Made by a program: the position numbers and the translations under genes. A stretch of DNA of 23,201 nt from Gammaproteobacteria bacterium (lineage in GTDB: Bacteria; Pseudomonadota; Gammaproteobacteria; Enterobacterales; Psychrobiaceae), in the NCBI GenBank assembly GCA_013214885.1, contig JABSRS010000009.1, positions 1 to 23,201 on the forward strand, written 5' to 3'. This document shows, in pieces, positions 7,704 through 18,977 of the stretch; positions within the stretch are counted from its first letter, which is position 1; the number at the start of each line of letters is the position of its first letter. A model generated the notes under the pieces. The model was not told the origin of the DNA. It saw nothing but the letters and a program-made list of their open reading frames with translations, and made no database searches.

Positions 7704-8132
7704 ATGGCTAAGAAAGTCACCGCTTATATTAAGCTACAGGTTGCTGCTGGCGCAGCTAACCCGTCACCACCAGTTGGTCCTGCGTTAGGTCAACACGGTG
7801 TGAACATCATGGAATTCTGTAAGGCATTCAATGCTTCTACCGGTTCTCTTGAAAAGGGTGCTCCAGTACCTGTAGTTATCACTGTATACAGTGATCGCTC
7901 ATTCACGTTCGAAACTAAAACTCCACCTGCTGCTTACCTTCTTAAGAAAGCTGCTGGTATCAAGAGTGGTTCAGGCCGTCCTAACACCGAAAAAGTTGGA
8001 ACTGTCACTCGCGCCCAGTTAGAAGAAATCGTTGCTGCTAAAGCTTCTGATTTAACTGGTGCAGATTTGGAAGCTAATGTTAACTCTATTGCCGGCTCAG
8101 CTCGTGCAATGGGTCTGAACGTAGAAGGATAA
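7704..8132 (+). CDS. rplK: 50S ribosomal protein L11
   Basis: A 142-residue protein, the same length as in E. coli, with the family signatures [20 protein letters not shown] near the N terminus, [12 protein letters not shown], and a C-terminal rRNA-binding domain ([19 protein letters not shown]). It forms the stalk base of the GTPase-associated centre and is needed for RelA activation. AGGA lies 8 nt upstream of the ATG. It is the first gene of the rplK-rplA unit. Confidence 0.99.
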   Translation: MAKKVTAYIKLQVAAGAANPSPPVGPALGQHGVNIMEFCKAFNASTGSLEKGAPVPVVITVYSDRSFTFETKTPPAAYLLKKAAGIKSGSGRPNTEKVGTVTRAQLEEIVAAKASDLTGADLEANVNSIAGSARAMGLNVEG

Positions 8133-8136
8133 GATA

Positions 8137-8841
8137 ATGGCTAAATTAACTAAGCGTATGAAGAACATCCGTGAAAAAACAGATGTACTAAAATCATATG
8201 ACATCAATGAAGCTGTTGCTCTTCTTAAAGAACTTGCTACTGCTAAGTTCACAGAAAGCGTAGATGTTGCGATTAACCTTGGTGTTGATCCACGTCGCTC
8301 AGATCAAAACGTTCGTGGTGCTACAGTATTACCACACGGTACTGGTCGTAATGTTCGTGTTGCTGTGTTCACACAGGGTGCAAACGTTGAGAAAGCTAAA
8401 GCAGCTGGTGCTGATTTAGTAGGTATGGACGATCTAGCTGCATTAGTTAAGAAAGGCGAAATGAACTTTGACGTTGTTATCGCTTCTCCTGACGCAATGC
8501 GCGTAGTTGGTCAGTTAGGTACTATCTTAGGCCCACGTGGTCTAATGCCTAACCCTAAAGTTGGTACAGTAACTCCAGACGTAGCGACAGCGGTTAAAAA
8601 CGCTAAGTCAGGTCAGGTTCGTTACCGTAACGACAAGAATGGTATCATCCATTCTACTATCGGCAACGTTAGCTTTGATGATGTTAACATCAAAGAAAAC
8701 CTTGAAGCACTATTGATTGCGCTTAACAAAGCTAAGCCATCAGGCGCTAAAGGTGTTTTCTTCAAGAACATCACTTTATCAACAACTATGGGTGCTGGTC
8801 TTAAGATCGATATCTCTACTGTTGAAACAAAAGCAAGCTAA
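8137..8841 (+). CDS. rplA: 50S ribosomal protein L1
   Basis: A 234-residue protein, the usual length. Signatures include [14 protein letters not shown], the [17 protein letters not shown] signature near residue 128 and the C-terminal [18 protein letters not shown]. It builds the mobile L1 stalk of the large subunit and acts as translational repressor of its own operon (see the leader before rplK). It follows rplK by 4 nt, consistent with translational coupling, so repression at rplK would also control L1. Confidence 0.99.
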   Translation: MAKLTKRMKNIREKTDVLKSYDINEAVALLKELATAKFTESVDVAINLGVDPRRSDQNVRGATVLPHGTGRNVRVAVFTQGANVEKAKAAGADLVGMDDLAALVKKGEMNFDVVIASPDAMRVVGQLGTILGPRGLMPNPKVGTVTPDVATAVKNAKSGQVRYRNDKNGIIHSTIGNVSFDDVNIKENLEALLIALNKAKPSGAKGVFFKNITLSTTMGAGLKIDISTVETKAS

Positions 8842-8866
8842 TTTACAGGGCGTGTGATCACGGCAG

Positions 8867-8894
8867 TTGTTATTTATAACGGTTGCTGTATAAT
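8867..8894 (+). promoter_or_regulatory. sigma-70 promoter of rplJ-rplL(-rpoBC)
   Basis: -35 TTGTTA (8867-8872), 16-bp spacer, -10 TATAAT (8889-8894), followed by TTTGCGCCC, again a GC-rich discriminator. It starts about 270 nt upstream of rplJ, leaving a long leader as in E. coli. Confidence 0.7.
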
Positions 8895-8939
8895 TTTGCG
8901 CCCTAATGGGTTGGGATTTGACGAATTAGTTTACTATTA

Positions 8940-9149
8940 GTCAAACTCCCGTCCAAGACCGTAGGAGCCAAAGTCGCTTTATGTGACCGAGGTTTAATCC
9001 TATATTCAAGTCATTGGTAACAATGACGACGAGTATGATCCTACGCAGACGGTGTGAACTCAGATACATTCCTATGTACTGGCTTTTACCGTGTTCACGC
9101 TCTAGATTATATTGATTTAGAGTTACTATTACTTCCGGATTTATCCGGA
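8940..9149 (+). promoter_or_regulatory. L10-type ribosomal protein leader upstream of rplJ
   Basis: This non-coding stretch of more than 300 nt between rplA and rplJ holds several stems: GTCATTG/CAATGAC closed by a GUAA tetraloop (9010-9027); an 8-bp stem GTGTGAAC/GTTCACGC (9052-9059 with 9093-9100, one wobble pair) enclosing TACAT/ATGTA (9065-9078); and TCCGGAT/ATCCGGA (9134-9149) just before the rplJ ribosome binding site. Known gammaproteobacterial rplJ leaders bind the L10-(L12)4 complex and repress translation. The position and the long closing stem fit this; the exact protein contacts cannot be assigned by eye. Confidence 0.65.
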
Positions 9150-9169
9150 GTGAACCAGGAGTTATGCCA

Positions 9170-9664
9170 ATGGCATTAAGACTTGAAGACAAAAAAGCAA
9201 TCGTTGCTGAAGTCAATGAGGTCGCCAAAGGTGCTCTGTCTGCAGTAGTTGCTGACTCTCGTGGTGTTACACTAGGTGCTATGACTAGTTTGCGTAAGCA
9301 AGCTCGTGAAGCAGGCGTTGTAGTAAGAGTTGTTCGTAACACTCTAGCTAAACGTGCTCTAGAAGGGACTGATTTTGAATGTCTAGCTGACGTTTTTAAA
9401 GGTCCTACTCTAGTTGCATTTTCTAGTGAACATCCGGGCGCTGCCGCTCGTATTTTCAAAGATTTCGCGAAAGCGCAAAAGAACTTTGAAGTACTTGCTG
9501 CTGCATTCGAAGGCACTACTTGTGACCCTGACGTTCTAGCATCGCTTCCGACTTATGACGAAGCAATTTCTAGACTGATGAGCGCTATGAAAGAAGCCTC
9601 TGCTGGCAAACTTGTTCGCACAATTGCGGCAGTTCGCGACCAGAAAGAGCAAGACGCAGCTTAA
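9170..9664 (+). CDS. rplJ: 50S ribosomal protein L10
   Basis: A 164-residue protein ([15 protein letters not shown]...) matching E. coli L10 in length and in the blocks [40 protein letters not shown] and [18 protein letters not shown]. The ATG at 9170 is chosen over the one at 9164 because AGGAG (9157-9161) is 8 nt from it but only 2 nt from the earlier one, and because the family starts MAL. L10 anchors L7/L12 dimers on the stalk and, with them, represses its own mRNA. Confidence 0.98.
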   Translation: MALRLEDKKAIVAEVNEVAKGALSAVVADSRGVTLGAMTSLRKQAREAGVVVRVVRNTLAKRALEGTDFECLADVFKGPTLVAFSSEHPGAAARIFKDFAKAQKNFEVLAAAFEGTTCDPDVLASLPTYDEAISRLMSAMKEASAGKLVRTIAAVRDQKEQDAA

Positions 9665-9691
9665 TTCTTATTCTGATTTTCAGAAAAGAAT
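9664..9691 (+). other. hairpin between rplJ and rplL
   Basis: ATTCTT-A-TTCTGA pairs with TCAGAA-AAGAAT around a TTT loop, a 12-bp stem with one bulged A that begins at the rplJ stop codon. There is no T-run after it. It could be an mRNA processing or stability element that helps set the excess of L12 over L10; that role is a guess. Confidence 0.4.
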
Positions 9692-9766
9692 CTGTGTGTT
9701 GGTTAATTATTTTTTTAGAACGAAGACTCATAATGAGCTTTGTTCAATATATTAGGAATGTATAAC

Positions 9767-10132
9767 ATGTCTGTATCTAAAGACGATATCCTAAACGCTG
9801 TTGCTGAAATGTCAGTAATGGACGTTGTAGAACTTATTGAAGCAATGGAAGAGAAATTCGGTGTTTCAGCTGCTGTTGCTGTTGCTGCTGCTGCTGGCGG
9901 CGCTGATGCTGCTGCTGAGCAAACTGAATTTGACGTTATCTTAACTTCATTCGGCGCTGCTAAAGTACAAGCTATCAAAGCTGTACGTGCTGCTACAGGT
10001 CTAGGCCTTAAAGAAGCTAAGACTATGGTTGAATCTGCACCTATCGCTGTTAAAGAAGGTTTGGACAAAGCTGAAGCTGAAGCTCTTAAGACTACTCTTG
10101 AAGAAGCTGGTATGTCAGTTGAACTTAAATAA
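9767..10132 (+). CDS. rplL: 50S ribosomal protein L7/L12
   Basis: A 121-residue protein ([20 protein letters not shown]...): N-terminal dimerisation helices, an Ala-rich hinge (about 38-55) and the C-terminal domain with KTEFDVIL-like and [15 protein letters not shown] blocks that recruits translation factors. The start at 9767 fits AGGA at 9754-9757 and the family's N terminus; upstream in-frame codons encode an unrelated MFNILGMYN extension. It follows rplJ after about 100 nt that contain a hairpin. Confidence 0.98.
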   Translation: MSVSKDDILNAVAEMSVMDVVELIEAMEEKFGVSAAVAVAAAAGGADAAAEQTEFDVILTSFGAAKVQAIKAVRAATGLGLKEAKTMVESAPIAVKEGLDKAEAEALKTTLEEAGMSVELK

Positions 10133-10188
10133 GGTAACCCCTTATTTAAGAGCAGCCTAGTTGCTCGTAGCAATACGGTAAATAGGTC

Positions 10189-10220
10189 AGGCTGGTGATT
10201 TTATAATCACCAGCCTTTTT
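10189..10220 (+). terminator. hairpin with T-run between rplL and rpoB (attenuator)
   Basis: AGGCTGGTGATT and AATCACCAGCCT form a perfect 12-bp stem with a TTAT loop, followed by TTTTT. It is a textbook intrinsic terminator inside the operon. In E. coli a partial terminator in the same place lowers rpoBC expression relative to rplJL; the same role is inferred. Confidence 0.8.
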
Positions 10221-10342
10221 GCGCTGTTGGAGTTGGTAGTTTTTTACACTGTTTATATCAACTTCATTTAATACTTACTTAGCGAATTTAATCCTTTAAT
10301 CTATTGTTTATTAAAGTTTTTTGCAAAGTTTAGTGTTCAGTC

Positions 10343-10365
10343 CCTACCAGAGATTACTGGGTAGG
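10343..10365 (+). other. hairpin in the rpoB leader
   Basis: CCTACC (10343-10348) pairs with GGTAGG (10360-10365) across an 11-nt loop. It lies between the attenuator and rpoB, where E. coli has an RNase III processing hairpin, but the stem here is much shorter. Apart from this and the attenuator, I see nothing coding in the 10133-10463 gap. Confidence 0.3.
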
Positions 10366-10463
10366 TTCTTACCAATAGTGTTTTTTATTATTTTCGCGGT
10401 TGTTTGATCCCTTCGGGTTGTATCGAGCAGCAGTTGTCAATCGTCAGCTAATTGAGGAAACCA

Positions 10464-13400
10464 ATGGGTTACTCTCATATCGAAAAAAAACGTATCCGTA
10501 AGGACTTTGGTAAGCGTCCGCAAGTGGTTAAAATTCCACAGCTTTTGGACATCCAAAAGGACTCTTTCGCCAGATTTATTACAATGGATCCGACCGGTGA
10601 ACTAGGCTTAGAAGCCGCGTTCCGATCTATTTTCCCAATCAAAAGCTTTTCTGGTTACGCAGAATTGCAATATGTCAGCTATAAGCTAGGCACTCCAGTA
10701 TTTGATGTTAAAGAATGTCAAATCCGTGGTATCACGTACAGTGCACCACTACGAGTGAAATTGCGTTTAGTATTGATGGATCGCGATGCTCCAAAGGGCA
10801 CGATCAAAGATATTAAAGAGCAAGAAGTCTACATGGGCGAAATCCCATTAATGACTGACAATGCAACTTTTGTTATCAATGGTACTGAGCGTGTTATCGT
10901 ATCTCAGTTACACCGTTCACCTGGTGTATTCTTTGATCATGATAAAGGTAAAACACACTCTTCAGGTAAGATTTTACATAACGCTCGCGTTATTCCTTAC
11001 CGTGGTTCATGGTTAGATTTCGAATTCGATCCTAAAGATGCCGTATTCGTACGTATCGATCGTCGTCGTAAATTACCAGCCACTATCATGCTTCGTGCAT
11101 TAGGCATGGAAACTGAAGAAATTCTAGAATTGTTCTTCGATACGACTAACATTGCGATTAAGCGCGGCAAGATGATTATGGAATTAGTTCCAGAACGTCT
11201 ACGTGGCGAAACAGCATTGTTTGAAATCAAAGACAAAGAAGACAAAGTTATTGTCGAAATTGGCCGTCGTATTACTGCGCGTCACGTTCGTCAAATGAAC
11301 AAAGCTAAGCTAGATAAAATTGAAATACCAACGGAATACGTGATTGGTAAGATCATCAATAAGACCTATGTCAATAAAGACACTGGCGAAGTGATCATCA
11401 ATGCCAATGATGAAATTACCCTTGAGTCGTTAGCTGCATTATCAGAAGCTGGAATTAAGCAGTTTGACGTAATCTACTTCAACGATTTAGATAATGGTCC
11501 GTTTATTTCTGACACGCTACGTGTCGATTCAACGTCTAACCGCCTAGAAGCGTTAGTTGAAATCTACCGTATGATGCGTCCTGGTGAGCCACCAACTAAA
11601 GATGCTGCTGAAGGTCTGTTCGAGAACTTGTTCTTCAACGGCGAACGTTATGATCTATCTAAAGTAGGTCGGATGAAGTTTAACGCTCGTGTTAACAGTG
11701 ATGTTGACCTAGGCGTTGGTACTTTATCTAAAGACGACATCATTTCAGTAATGAAAACCCTAATCGCTATCCGTAACGGTGACGGCGAAGTGGATGATAT
11801 CGATCATCTTGGTAACCGTCGTATTCGCTCTGTGGGCGAAATGGCAGAAAACCAATTCCGTGTTGGTCTAGTTCGTGTTGAGCGTGCAGTTAAAGAACGT
11901 CTATCTTTAGGCGACCTTGCTGAAATCATGCCACAAGATCTAATTAACGCTAAGCCTATTTCGGCTGCGGTTAAAGAGTTCTTCGGTTCTTCACAGCTAT
12001 CTCAGTTCATGGATCAAAATAATCCGTTATCTGAAGTAACTCACAAGCGTCGTATCTCAGCTCTTGGGCCTGGCGGTCTAACGCGTGAACGTGCTGGTTT
12101 TGAAGTTCGAGATGTACACCCGACTCACTACGGTCGTTTATGTCCAATCGAAACTCCAGAAGGACCGAACATCGGTCTAATCAACTCGCTAGCATCTTAT
12201 GCTCGAACTAACGATTACGGTTTCTTAGAAACTCCTTACCGTAAAGTTGTCGATAGCATCGTTACTGATGAAGTGTCTTACTTGAGCGCAATCGAAGAAA
12301 CTAACTTCGTGGTTGCACAGGCATCGGCTATTTTAGATAAAGATAACCGTTTAGCTGAAGACATGATCGCTTGTCGTACTAAAGGTGAATCAACCTTTAT
12401 GACGGCCGATCAAATTCACTATATGGATGTATCACCACAACAGATTATCTCTGTTGCTGCGTCAATCATTCCGTTCCTAGAACACGATGATGCTAACCGT
12501 GCCTTGATGGGTGCGAACATGCAACGTCAGGCAGTTCCTACTTTACGTGCTGATAAGCCGTTAGTTGGTACTGGGATGGAAAAAGTTATCGCGGTTGACT
12601 CTGGTGTTATTATCGTTGCGAAACGTGGCGGTGTAGTTAGTTACGCTGACTCTGGTCGTATCGTAGTTAAGGTTAATGAAGATGAATTGATTGCTGGTGA
12701 AGCTGGTATCGATATCTACAATTTAACTAAGTACACTCGTTCTAACCAAAATACCTGTATTAACCAACGTCCACTAGTAGTTGCTGGTGAGCCTGTGGTT
12801 AAGGGTGATGTAATGGCCGATGGTCCTTCAACGGACAAAGGTGAATTGGCGCTAGGCCAAAACATGCGCATCGCATTTATGCCTTGGAACGGTTACAACT
12901 TCGAAGATTCAATCTTGGTCTCTGAGCGTGTCGTTCAGCAAGACCGTTTCACCACTATCCACATTCAGGAACTAACTTGTATCGCTCGTGATACTAAGCT
13001 AGGTAGTGAAGATATCACTGCTGATATTCCTAATGTTGGCGAAGCAGCCCTAGGCAAACTTGATGAGTCTGGTGTTGTTTACATTGGTGCTGAAGTTAAA
13101 GGCGGCGACATCTTAGTGGGTAAAGTTACTCCTAAAGGTGAAACGCAACTGACTCCTGAAGAAAAGCTATTAAGAGCTATCTTCGGTGAGAAAGCGTCTG
13201 ACGTTAAAGACAGCTCTCTTCGTGTGCCTAACAGTGTTAGCGGTACGATTATCGACGTTCACGTATTTACTCGTGACGGCGTTGAGAAAGACAAGCGTGC
13301 CCTTGAAATTGAATCAATGCAACTTAAGGAAGCGAAGAAAGATTTAACTGACGTCTTCACTATTCTTGAAGATGCAATCTTCGAACGTGCTGAAAAGTTA

Positions 13401-14492
13401 CTGTTGAAGAATGATTTCAACGAAGCACAGCTTAGCGCTATGCCTCGTCGTGAATGGTTAGAGCAAACGTTATCTGACGAAGCTAGTCAAACGATGCTTG
13501 AGCAGATTGCTGCACAGCACGTTGAAACTAAAGCTGATTTCGATAAGCAATTTGAAAACAAACGTCTTAAGATCACTCAAGGTGCTGATTTAGCGCCAGG
13601 CGTCCTTAAGATTGTTAAAGTTTATCTTGCGGTTAAGCGTCGTATTCAGCCTGGTGACAAGATGGCTGGTCGTCACGGTAACAAAGGTGTTATCTCGCTG
13701 ATTTGTCCAATCGAAGATATGCCACACGATGAACATGGTCGTACTATCGATATCGTACTTAACCCGCTGGGTGTACCGTCTCGAATGAACATCGGTCAGA
13801 TCTTAGAAACTCACTTAGGTCTTGCGGCTCGTGGTATTGGTGATCAAATCACTGAAATGCTTGCGCAGCAACGTCAAATCAGTGAACTTCGTGATTATAT
13901 CCAACGTGCTTATGACTTAGGTAACTGTCATCAGGAAGTTGATCTTAAGACATTCTCTGATGAAGAAGTCATCCGTTTAGCTAAGAATTTGCAAGGTGGC
14001 CTACCAATGGCAACCCCTGCGTTCGATGGCGCGGTTGAAGGCGAAATCAAAGAAATGCTTAAGTTAGCTGGTTTACCAGAATCAGGTCAAATGACCTTGT
14101 ATGATGGTCGTACTGGTGATGCATTCGAACGTCAAGTAACTGTTGGTTACATGTACATGCTTAAACTTAACCACTTGGTTGACGACAAGATGCACGCACG
14201 TTCAACTGGTTCGTACTCACTGGTTACTCAGCAGCCACTTGGTGGTAAAGCTCAGTTCGGTGGACAGCGTTTCGGAGAGATGGAAGTATGGGCACTAGAA
14301 GCATACGGTGCCGCTTACACCCTTCAAGAAATGTTAACTGTTAAGTCTGATGACGTTAACGGTCGTACCGAAATGTATAAAAACATTGTTGACGGTAAGC
14401 ACGAGATGAACCCTGGAATGCCGGAATCATTCAACGTATTGTTGAAAGAAATCCGCTCTCTAGCGATTAACATCGAGCTTGAAGAAAAGTAG
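10464..14492 (+). CDS. rpoB: DNA-directed RNA polymerase subunit beta
   Basis: A 1342-residue protein, exactly the E. coli length. The ATG at 10464 (GAGGAAA just upstream) gives [20 protein letters not shown], matching the family; an in-frame TTG at 10452 is not needed. The rifampicin-pocket segment [20 protein letters not shown] near residues 513-532 carries the susceptible residues D, H and S at the usual resistance positions. Also visible are [32 protein letters not shown] sequence, RHGNKGVIS and the C-terminal [20 protein letters not shown] that contacts beta-prime. The gene forms the catalytic core with rpoC. Confidence 0.99.
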   Translation: MGYSHIEKKRIRKDFGKRPQVVKIPQLLDIQKDSFARFITMDPTGELGLEAAFRSIFPIKSFSGYAELQYVSYKLGTPVFDVKECQIRGITYSAPLRVKLRLVLMDRDAPKGTIKDIKEQEVYMGEIPLMTDNATFVINGTERVIVSQLHRSPGVFFDHDKGKTHSSGKILHNARVIPYRGSWLDFEFDPKDAVFVRIDRRRKLPATIMLRALGMETEEILELFFDTTNIAIKRGKMIMELVPERLRGETALFEIKDKEDKVIVEIGRRITARHVRQMNKAKLDKIEIPTEYVIGKIINKTYVNKDTGEVIINANDEITLESLAALSEAGIKQFDVIYFNDLDNGPFISDTLRVDSTSNRLEALVEIYRMMRPGEPPTKDAAEGLFENLFFNGERYDLSKVGRMKFNARVNSDVDLGVGTLSKDDIISVMKTLIAIRNGDGEVDDIDHLGNRRIRSVGEMAENQFRVGLVRVERAVKERLSLGDLAEIMPQDLINAKPISAAVKEFFGSSQLSQFMDQNNPLSEVTHKRRISALGPGGLTRERAGFEVRDVHPTHYGRLCPIETPEGPNIGLINSLASYARTNDYGFLETPYRKVVDSIVTDEVSYLSAIEETNFVVAQASAILDKDNRLAEDMIACRTKGESTFMTADQIHYMDVSPQQIISVAASIIPFLEHDDANRALMGANMQRQAVPTLRADKPLVGTGMEKVIAVDSGVIIVAKRGGVVSYADSGRIVVKVNEDELIAGEAGIDIYNLTKYTRSNQNTCINQRPLVVAGEPVVKGDVMADGPSTDKGELALGQNMRIAFMPWNGYNFEDSILVSERVVQQDRFTTIHIQELTCIARDTKLGSEDITADIPNVGEAALGKLDESGVVYIGAEVKGGDILVGKVTPKGETQLTPEEKLLRAIFGEKASDVKDSSLRVPNSVSGTIIDVHVFTRDGVEKDKRALEIESMQLKEAKKDLTDVFTILEDAIFERAEKLLLKNDFNEAQLSAMPRREWLEQTLSDEASQTMLEQIAAQHVETKADFDKQFENKRLKITQGADLAPGVLKIVKVYLAVKRRIQPGDKMAGRHGNKGVISLICPIEDMPHDEHGRTIDIVLNPLGVPSRMNIGQILETHLGLAARGIGDQITEMLAQQRQISELRDYIQRAYDLGNCHQEVDLKTFSDEEVIRLAKNLQGGLPMATPAFDGAVEGEIKEMLKLAGLPESGQMTLYDGRTGDAFERQVTVGYMYMLKLNHLVDDKMHARSTGSYSLVTQQPLGGKAQFGGQRFGEMEVWALEAYGAAYTLQEMLTVKSDDVNGRTEMYKNIVDGKHEMNPGMPESFNVLLKEIRSLAINIELEEK

Positions 14493-14494
14493 AC

Positions 14495-14534
14495 CCAACC
14501 ACTGCGCCGCGTTAACCCTCGGCGCATCGGGTTG
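14495..14534 (+). other. hairpin in the rpoB-rpoC intergenic region
   Basis: CAACC...GGGTTG (outer) and GCGCCG...CGGCGC (inner, 14504-14509 with 14520-14525) form a two-part stem with a symmetrical ACT/ATC internal loop and a 10-nt apical loop. There is no T-run, so rpoB-rpoC read-through is expected. It may protect or process the mRNA. Confidence 0.5.
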
Positions 14535-14590
14535 AAATTCGAGATTGTGGTGGCTAGCAGTAGCCGCCCTAACTCCTCCAGGAGATAAAA

Positions 14591-17500
14591 GTGAAAGACT
14601 TACTGAAGTTTCTTAAGCAGCAAAATAAGACCGAAGAATTTGATGCAATCAAAATCGGTCTAGCCTCACCAGAAATGATCCGTTCATGGTCATTTGGTGA
14701 AGTTAAAAAGCCAGAAACCATTAACTACCGAACGTTCAAACCTGAACGTGAAGGTTTGTTCTGTGCCCGTATCTTTGGTCCAATCAAAGATTACGAATGT
14801 TTGTGTGGTAAATACAAGCGTCTGAAGCACCGTGGTGTAATCTGTGAAAAATGTGGCGTTGAAGTAACGCAGTCTAAAGTTCGTCGTGACCGTATGGGTC
14901 ATATCGACTTAGCTAGCCCAGTGGCTCACATCTGGTTCTTAAAATCATTACCGTCACGTATCGGTCTATTACTAGATCTTACGTTGCGTGATATTGAACG
15001 AGTTCTTTACTTCGAATCATTCGTAGTAACAGAGCCAGGTATGACTGATCTTGAGCAATCACAGATCCTTACCGAAGAAGAATATCTAGATGCCTTAGAA
15101 GAACATGGCGATGAATTCGAAGCGAAAATGGGTGCAGAAGCAGTTCTAGCATTACTTGGCGCACTTGAATTGCCACGTGAGATCGAAGAGATGCGTGAAG
15201 AATTACCTTCAATCAACTCTGAAACTAAGCGTAAGAAGATCACTAAGCGTCTTAAATTAATGGAAGCTTTCCACGAATCAGGTAACAACCCTGAGTGGAT
15301 GGTAATGACTATTTTACCAGTTCTTCCACCAGATTTACGTCCACTAGTTCCACTAGACGGCGGTCGTTTTGCGACTTCTGATCTAAACGATCTATACCGT
15401 CGTGTAATCAACCGTAACAACCGTCTAAAGCGTCTGTTAGACCTAGCTGCTCCAGATATCATCGTACGTAACGAAAAGCGTATGTTGCAAGAATCTGTTG
15501 ATGCACTATTAGATAACGGTCGTCGTGGTCGTGCTATTACGGGTTCTAACAAGCGTCCGCTTAAATCTCTTGCTGATATGATCAAGGGTAAGCAAGGTCG
15601 TTTCCGTCAGAATCTACTTGGTAAGCGTGTTGATTATTCTGGTCGTTCGGTTATCACCGTTGGTCCAACTCTACGTCTTCATCAATGTGGTCTACCTAAG
15701 AAGATGGCACTTGAATTATTCAAGCCATTTATCTACGGTAAGCTAGAACTGCTTGGCATGGCTACCACCATCAAAGCAGCGAAGAAGATGGTTGAGCGTG
15801 AAGTACCTGAAGTTTGGGATATCTTAGAAGATGTTATCCGTGAACACCCAGTTATGCTTAACCGTGCGCCTACTCTTCACAGACTAGGTATCCAGGCATT
15901 TGAGCCAGTACTAATCGAAGGTAAAGCGATTCAGCTTCACCCATTGGTTTGTGCGGCATACAACGCCGATTTCGATGGTGACCAAATGGCGGTCCACGTA
16001 CCGCTAACTATCGAAGCACAGCTAGAAGCTCGCGCACTAATGATGTCTACTAATAACATCCTTTCTCCTGCGAACGGTGAACCAATCATCGTACCTTCTC
16101 AGGATGTTGTATTAGGTCTTTACTACCTGACTCGTGAAACGATCAATGGTAAAGGTGAAGGCATGGCATTTACTGGTATCGATGAAGTTGAAAAAGCTTA
16201 TCGCACTGGTTTTGCTGAGTTACACGCTAAAGTTAAAGTTCGAATTGCCCATTACTCGAAAGATCAAAATGGCGATTTTGTTGAAGAAATGAAGCTGATT
16301 GACACCACTGTCGGTCGTGCCTTGTTCTCACGCATCATGCCTAAAGGTTTGTCATACAGCTTGCTGGATAAACCACTAGGTAAGAAGCAAATTTCAACGC
16401 TACTTAACGTTTGTTATCGTGAACTGGGTCTGAAAGACACCGTAATCTTCGCTGACCAAATCATGTATACCGGGTTTGCTTATGCCACGGTTTCTGGTTG
16501 TTCGGTTTGTCTAGATGACATGGTTATTCCTGATGAGAAAGCGATTCTGGTTGCCGATGCTGAAGCTGAAGTTTCAGAAATCCACGAACAGTTTACTTCT
16601 GGTCTGGTAACTGCCGGTGAGCGTTACAATAAAGTAATCGATATCTGGTCTGCGGCGAACGAAAAAGTTTCTAAAGCCATGATGGACAACTTGTCGATTG
16701 AAACAGTTATTGATCGTGACGGTAACGAAGTTACTCAACCATCATTTAACTCAATCTACATGATGGCCGATTCGGGCGCTCGTGGTAGTGCAGCTCAGAT
16801 CCGTCAGCTAGCTGGTATGCGTGGTCTGATGGCTAAGCCTGATGGCTCAATCATCGAAACGCCAATCATCGCTAACTTCCGTGAAGGTTTGAACGTAAAC
16901 CAATACTTTATCTCTACTCACGGTGCTCGTAAAGGTTTGGCCGATACGGCACTTAAGACAGCGAACTCGGGTTACCTAACTCGTCGTCTAGTAGATGTGG
17001 CACAAGATTTGGTTATCTCGGCACAAGATTGTGGGACCGAAAATGGTCTAATGATGACGCCGTTAATCGAAGGCGGTGACGTTGTTGAACCACTACGCGA
17101 ACGTGTTCTAGGTCGTGTAGTTGCAGAAGACATTCTTAAGCCAGGGTCTGATGAAGTACTAGTTAAGCGTAACGTAATGCTTGACGAAGGCTTAGTTGAC
17201 ATGATTGAAGCCAATTCTGTTGACCAAGTTAAAGTACGTTCAATCATCACTTGTGATTCTGATTTCGGTGTATGTGCTAACTGTTACGGTCGTGACTTGG
17301 CTCGTGGTCACTTGATCAACATGGGTGAAGCGGTTGGTGTTGTTGCAGCCCAGTCAATCGGTGAACCGGGTACTCAGCTTACCATGCGTACGTTCCACAT
17401 CGGTGGTGCGGCTTCTCGTGCTTCTGCTGAGAACAATGTACAGGTTAAGAACAACGGTACGATTAAGCTACATAACTCGAAGTTCGTTAAGAACAACGCA

Positions 17501-18796
17501 GGTAAGTTAGTTATCGTTTCTCGTTCATCTGAACTAACGATTATCGACAATAATGGTCGTGAGAAAGAGCGCTATAAAGTGCCTTACGGTACGATCTTAG
17601 AAAAAGGTGACGATTCAGTCGTTGTTCCTGGCGAAATTATCGCTAACTGGGACCCGCACACTCACCCAATCATTACTGAAGTACAGGGTAAGATCGAATT
17701 CGTTGATCTAATCGATGGTATTACCATGGATAAGAAGACCGATGATCTAACGGGTCTTTCTAGTGTCGTGATTATCGATCCTGCACAACGTGCTACTGCT
17801 GGTAAAGAAATGCGCCCTGCAGTAAAACTTGTTGATGCTAAAGGTAATGACGTACTAATCGCTGGTACTGATGTTCCTGCTATCTACTTCTTACCAGGTA
17901 ATGCAATCATTAACTTGGAAGATGGCGTAACAGTAAATGTTGGTGATGCGCTAGCGCGTATTCCACAAACGGCATCGAAAACTCGTGATATCACGGGTGG
18001 TCTACCTCGCGTAGCCGATCTGTTTGAAGCTCGTAAGCCAAAAGAACCGGCTATCCTTGCTGAAATCAGCGGTACTATTTCGTTTGGTAAAGAAACTAAA
18101 GGTAAGCGTCGTCTAATGATCACGCCAGCTGATGGTTCTGAACATTACGAAGAGATGATCCCTAAGTGGCGTAACCTGAACGCGTTTGAAGGTGAAAAAG
18201 TTGAAAAAGGCGAAGTTATCGCTGATGGACCTGAATCACCGCATGATATCTTACGCTTACGTGGTATTACCCACGTTGCTAACTATATCGTTAACGAAGT
18301 TCAAGACGTTTACCGTCTACAGGGCGTAAAGATTAACGATAAGCACTGTGAGTGTATCATTCGTCAAATGCTTCGTAAGTGTACTATCAGCTTCTCTGGC
18401 GATAGCACCTTCTTAGTTGGCGAAACACTTGAGTACTCAAAAGTTAAAGTTGCTAACCGTGAGCTAGAAGCTGCAGGCAAAGAGCCAGCACGTTTCATGC
18501 GTAACCTAATGGGTATCACTAAAGCATCGCTAGCGACTGAGTCATTCATCTCGGCAGCATCGTTCCAGGAAACTACGCGAGTACTTACTGAAGCGGCTGT
18601 TGGCGGCAAGTCTGATGATTTACGTGGTCTGAAAGAAAACGTAATCGTTGGTCGTCTAATCCCTGCTGGTACTGGTTTTGCTTACCACCAGAAGCGTCGC
18701 GCTGCAGCGAACGCTCCTGCGGTAACTAAGATCGATTCTGAAGAAGCAGAAGCTAACTTAGCTGACCTACTTGGTTCTCTAGGTGGTGATGATTAA
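14591..18796 (+). CDS. rpoC: DNA-directed RNA polymerase subunit beta-prime
   Basis: A 1401-residue protein, close to the 1407 of E. coli. It starts with GTG (14591) as in E. coli, with AGGAG 6 nt upstream. Seen in order: zinc-binding domain [19 protein letters not shown], the rudder/lid region, the catalytic NADFDGDQM near residue 458-466 with three Mg-binding aspartates, the bridge helix region, the trigger loop [14 protein letters not shown], and a second zinc site ([11 protein letters not shown]). The C terminus ([18 protein letters not shown]) matches the family. It completes the beta operon and is followed by a strong terminator. Confidence 0.99.
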   Translation: MKDLLKFLKQQNKTEEFDAIKIGLASPEMIRSWSFGEVKKPETINYRTFKPEREGLFCARIFGPIKDYECLCGKYKRLKHRGVICEKCGVEVTQSKVRRDRMGHIDLASPVAHIWFLKSLPSRIGLLLDLTLRDIERVLYFESFVVTEPGMTDLEQSQILTEEEYLDALEEHGDEFEAKMGAEAVLALLGALELPREIEEMREELPSINSETKRKKITKRLKLMEAFHESGNNPEWMVMTILPVLPPDLRPLVPLDGGRFATSDLNDLYRRVINRNNRLKRLLDLAAPDIIVRNEKRMLQESVDALLDNGRRGRAITGSNKRPLKSLADMIKGKQGRFRQNLLGKRVDYSGRSVITVGPTLRLHQCGLPKKMALELFKPFIYGKLELLGMATTIKAAKKMVEREVPEVWDILEDVIREHPVMLNRAPTLHRLGIQAFEPVLIEGKAIQLHPLVCAAYNADFDGDQMAVHVPLTIEAQLEARALMMSTNNILSPANGEPIIVPSQDVVLGLYYLTRETINGKGEGMAFTGIDEVEKAYRTGFAELHAKVKVRIAHYSKDQNGDFVEEMKLIDTTVGRALFSRIMPKGLSYSLLDKPLGKKQISTLLNVCYRELGLKDTVIFADQIMYTGFAYATVSGCSVCLDDMVIPDEKAILVADAEAEVSEIHEQFTSGLVTAGERYNKVIDIWSAANEKVSKAMMDNLSIETVIDRDGNEVTQPSFNSIYMMADSGARGSAAQIRQLAGMRGLMAKPDGSIIETPIIANFREGLNVNQYFISTHGARKGLADTALKTANSGYLTRRLVDVAQDLVISAQDCGTENGLMMTPLIEGGDVVEPLRERVLGRVVAEDILKPGSDEVLVKRNVMLDEGLVDMIEANSVDQVKVRSIITCDSDFGVCANCYGRDLARGHLINMGEAVGVVAAQSIGEPGTQLTMRTFHIGGAASRASAENNVQVKNNGTIKLHNSKFVKNNAGKLVIVSRSSELTIIDNNGREKERYKVPYGTILEKGDDSVVVPGEIIANWDPHTHPIITEVQGKIEFVDLIDGITMDKKTDDLTGLSSVVIIDPAQRATAGKEMRPAVKLVDAKGNDVLIAGTDVPAIYFLPGNAIINLEDGVTVNVGDALARIPQTASKTRDITGGLPRVADLFEARKPKEPAILAEISGTISFGKETKGKRRLMITPADGSEHYEEMIPKWRNLNAFEGEKVEKGEVIADGPESPHDILRLRGITHVANYIVNEVQDVYRLQGVKINDKHCECIIRQMLRKCTISFSGDSTFLVGETLEYSKVKVANRELEAAGKEPARFMRNLMGITKASLATESFISAASFQETTRVLTEAAVGGKSDDLRGLKENVIVGRLIPAGTGFAYHQKRRAAANAPAVTKIDSEEAEANLADLLGSLGGDD

Positions 18797-18830
18797 TAAA
18801 CGCGAAGCCCATATCGGTCTAAACGTTTAA

Positions 18831-18848
18831 GCGAGATTTCGGTCTCGC
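18831..18848 (+). other. short hairpin after rpoC
   Basis: GCGAGA-TTTCGG-TCTCGC, a 6-bp GC-rich stem immediately before the main terminator. It may assist termination or protect the 3' end. Confidence 0.5.
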
Positions 18849-18850
18849 TG

Positions 18851-18878
18851 AAAAAAAGCACCTTCGGGTGCTTTTTTT
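18851..18878. terminator. rpoC terminator (TTCG tetraloop, potentially bidirectional)
   Basis: Seven A, GCACC, TTCG loop, GGTGC and seven T form a perfect 28-bp terminator that is symmetrical and so can act on both strands. It marks the end of the rpoBC transcript. Confidence 0.93.
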
Positions 18879-18889
18879 ATGCCCAAAAA

Positions 18890-18908
18890 GTGGGGTCAGG
18901 TACAACTT
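18890..18908 (+). repeat. GTGGGGTCAGGTACAACTT motif, transposon-associated
   Basis: From general knowledge this sequence is often found at the ends of REP-associated (RAYT/Y1) transposase genes and as scattered solo copies in gammaproteobacteria. No transposase gene is present here, so this would be a solo remnant. The assignment is from memory of the motif and needs a genome-wide count. Confidence 0.4.
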
Positions 18909-18977
18909 AAACCCTGGTTGCGTTAACAAACCAAGCTGTTACTTTGAGTGCATGAGTTTCTAGTCGTGATCGAAGTT

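Noticed and set aside
9740..9766. N-terminal extension MFNILGMYN of L7/L12
   Set aside because: The family starts at MS(V/I)SKDDI and AGGA is correctly spaced from the ATG at 9767.
9880..9920. GCTGCT tandem repeat in rplL as an unstable repeat
   Set aside because: It encodes the Ala-rich hinge of L7/L12, is in frame and normal for the family.
10452..10463. TTG start of rpoB giving four extra residues
   Set aside because: The TTG lies inside the ribosome binding region and the ATG at 10464 gives exactly the family N terminus and length.
12000..12070. Rifampicin-resistance substitutions in rpoB
   Set aside because: The segment [20 protein letters not shown] has the susceptible residues at the usual positions; the I-to-V change is conservative and outside the known resistance residues.
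15007..15585. Long open frames opposite rpoC and other highly expressed genes
   Set aside because: They follow from biased codon use in the real genes, have Arg/Ser-rich low-complexity products, and no ribosome binding sites or family motifs.
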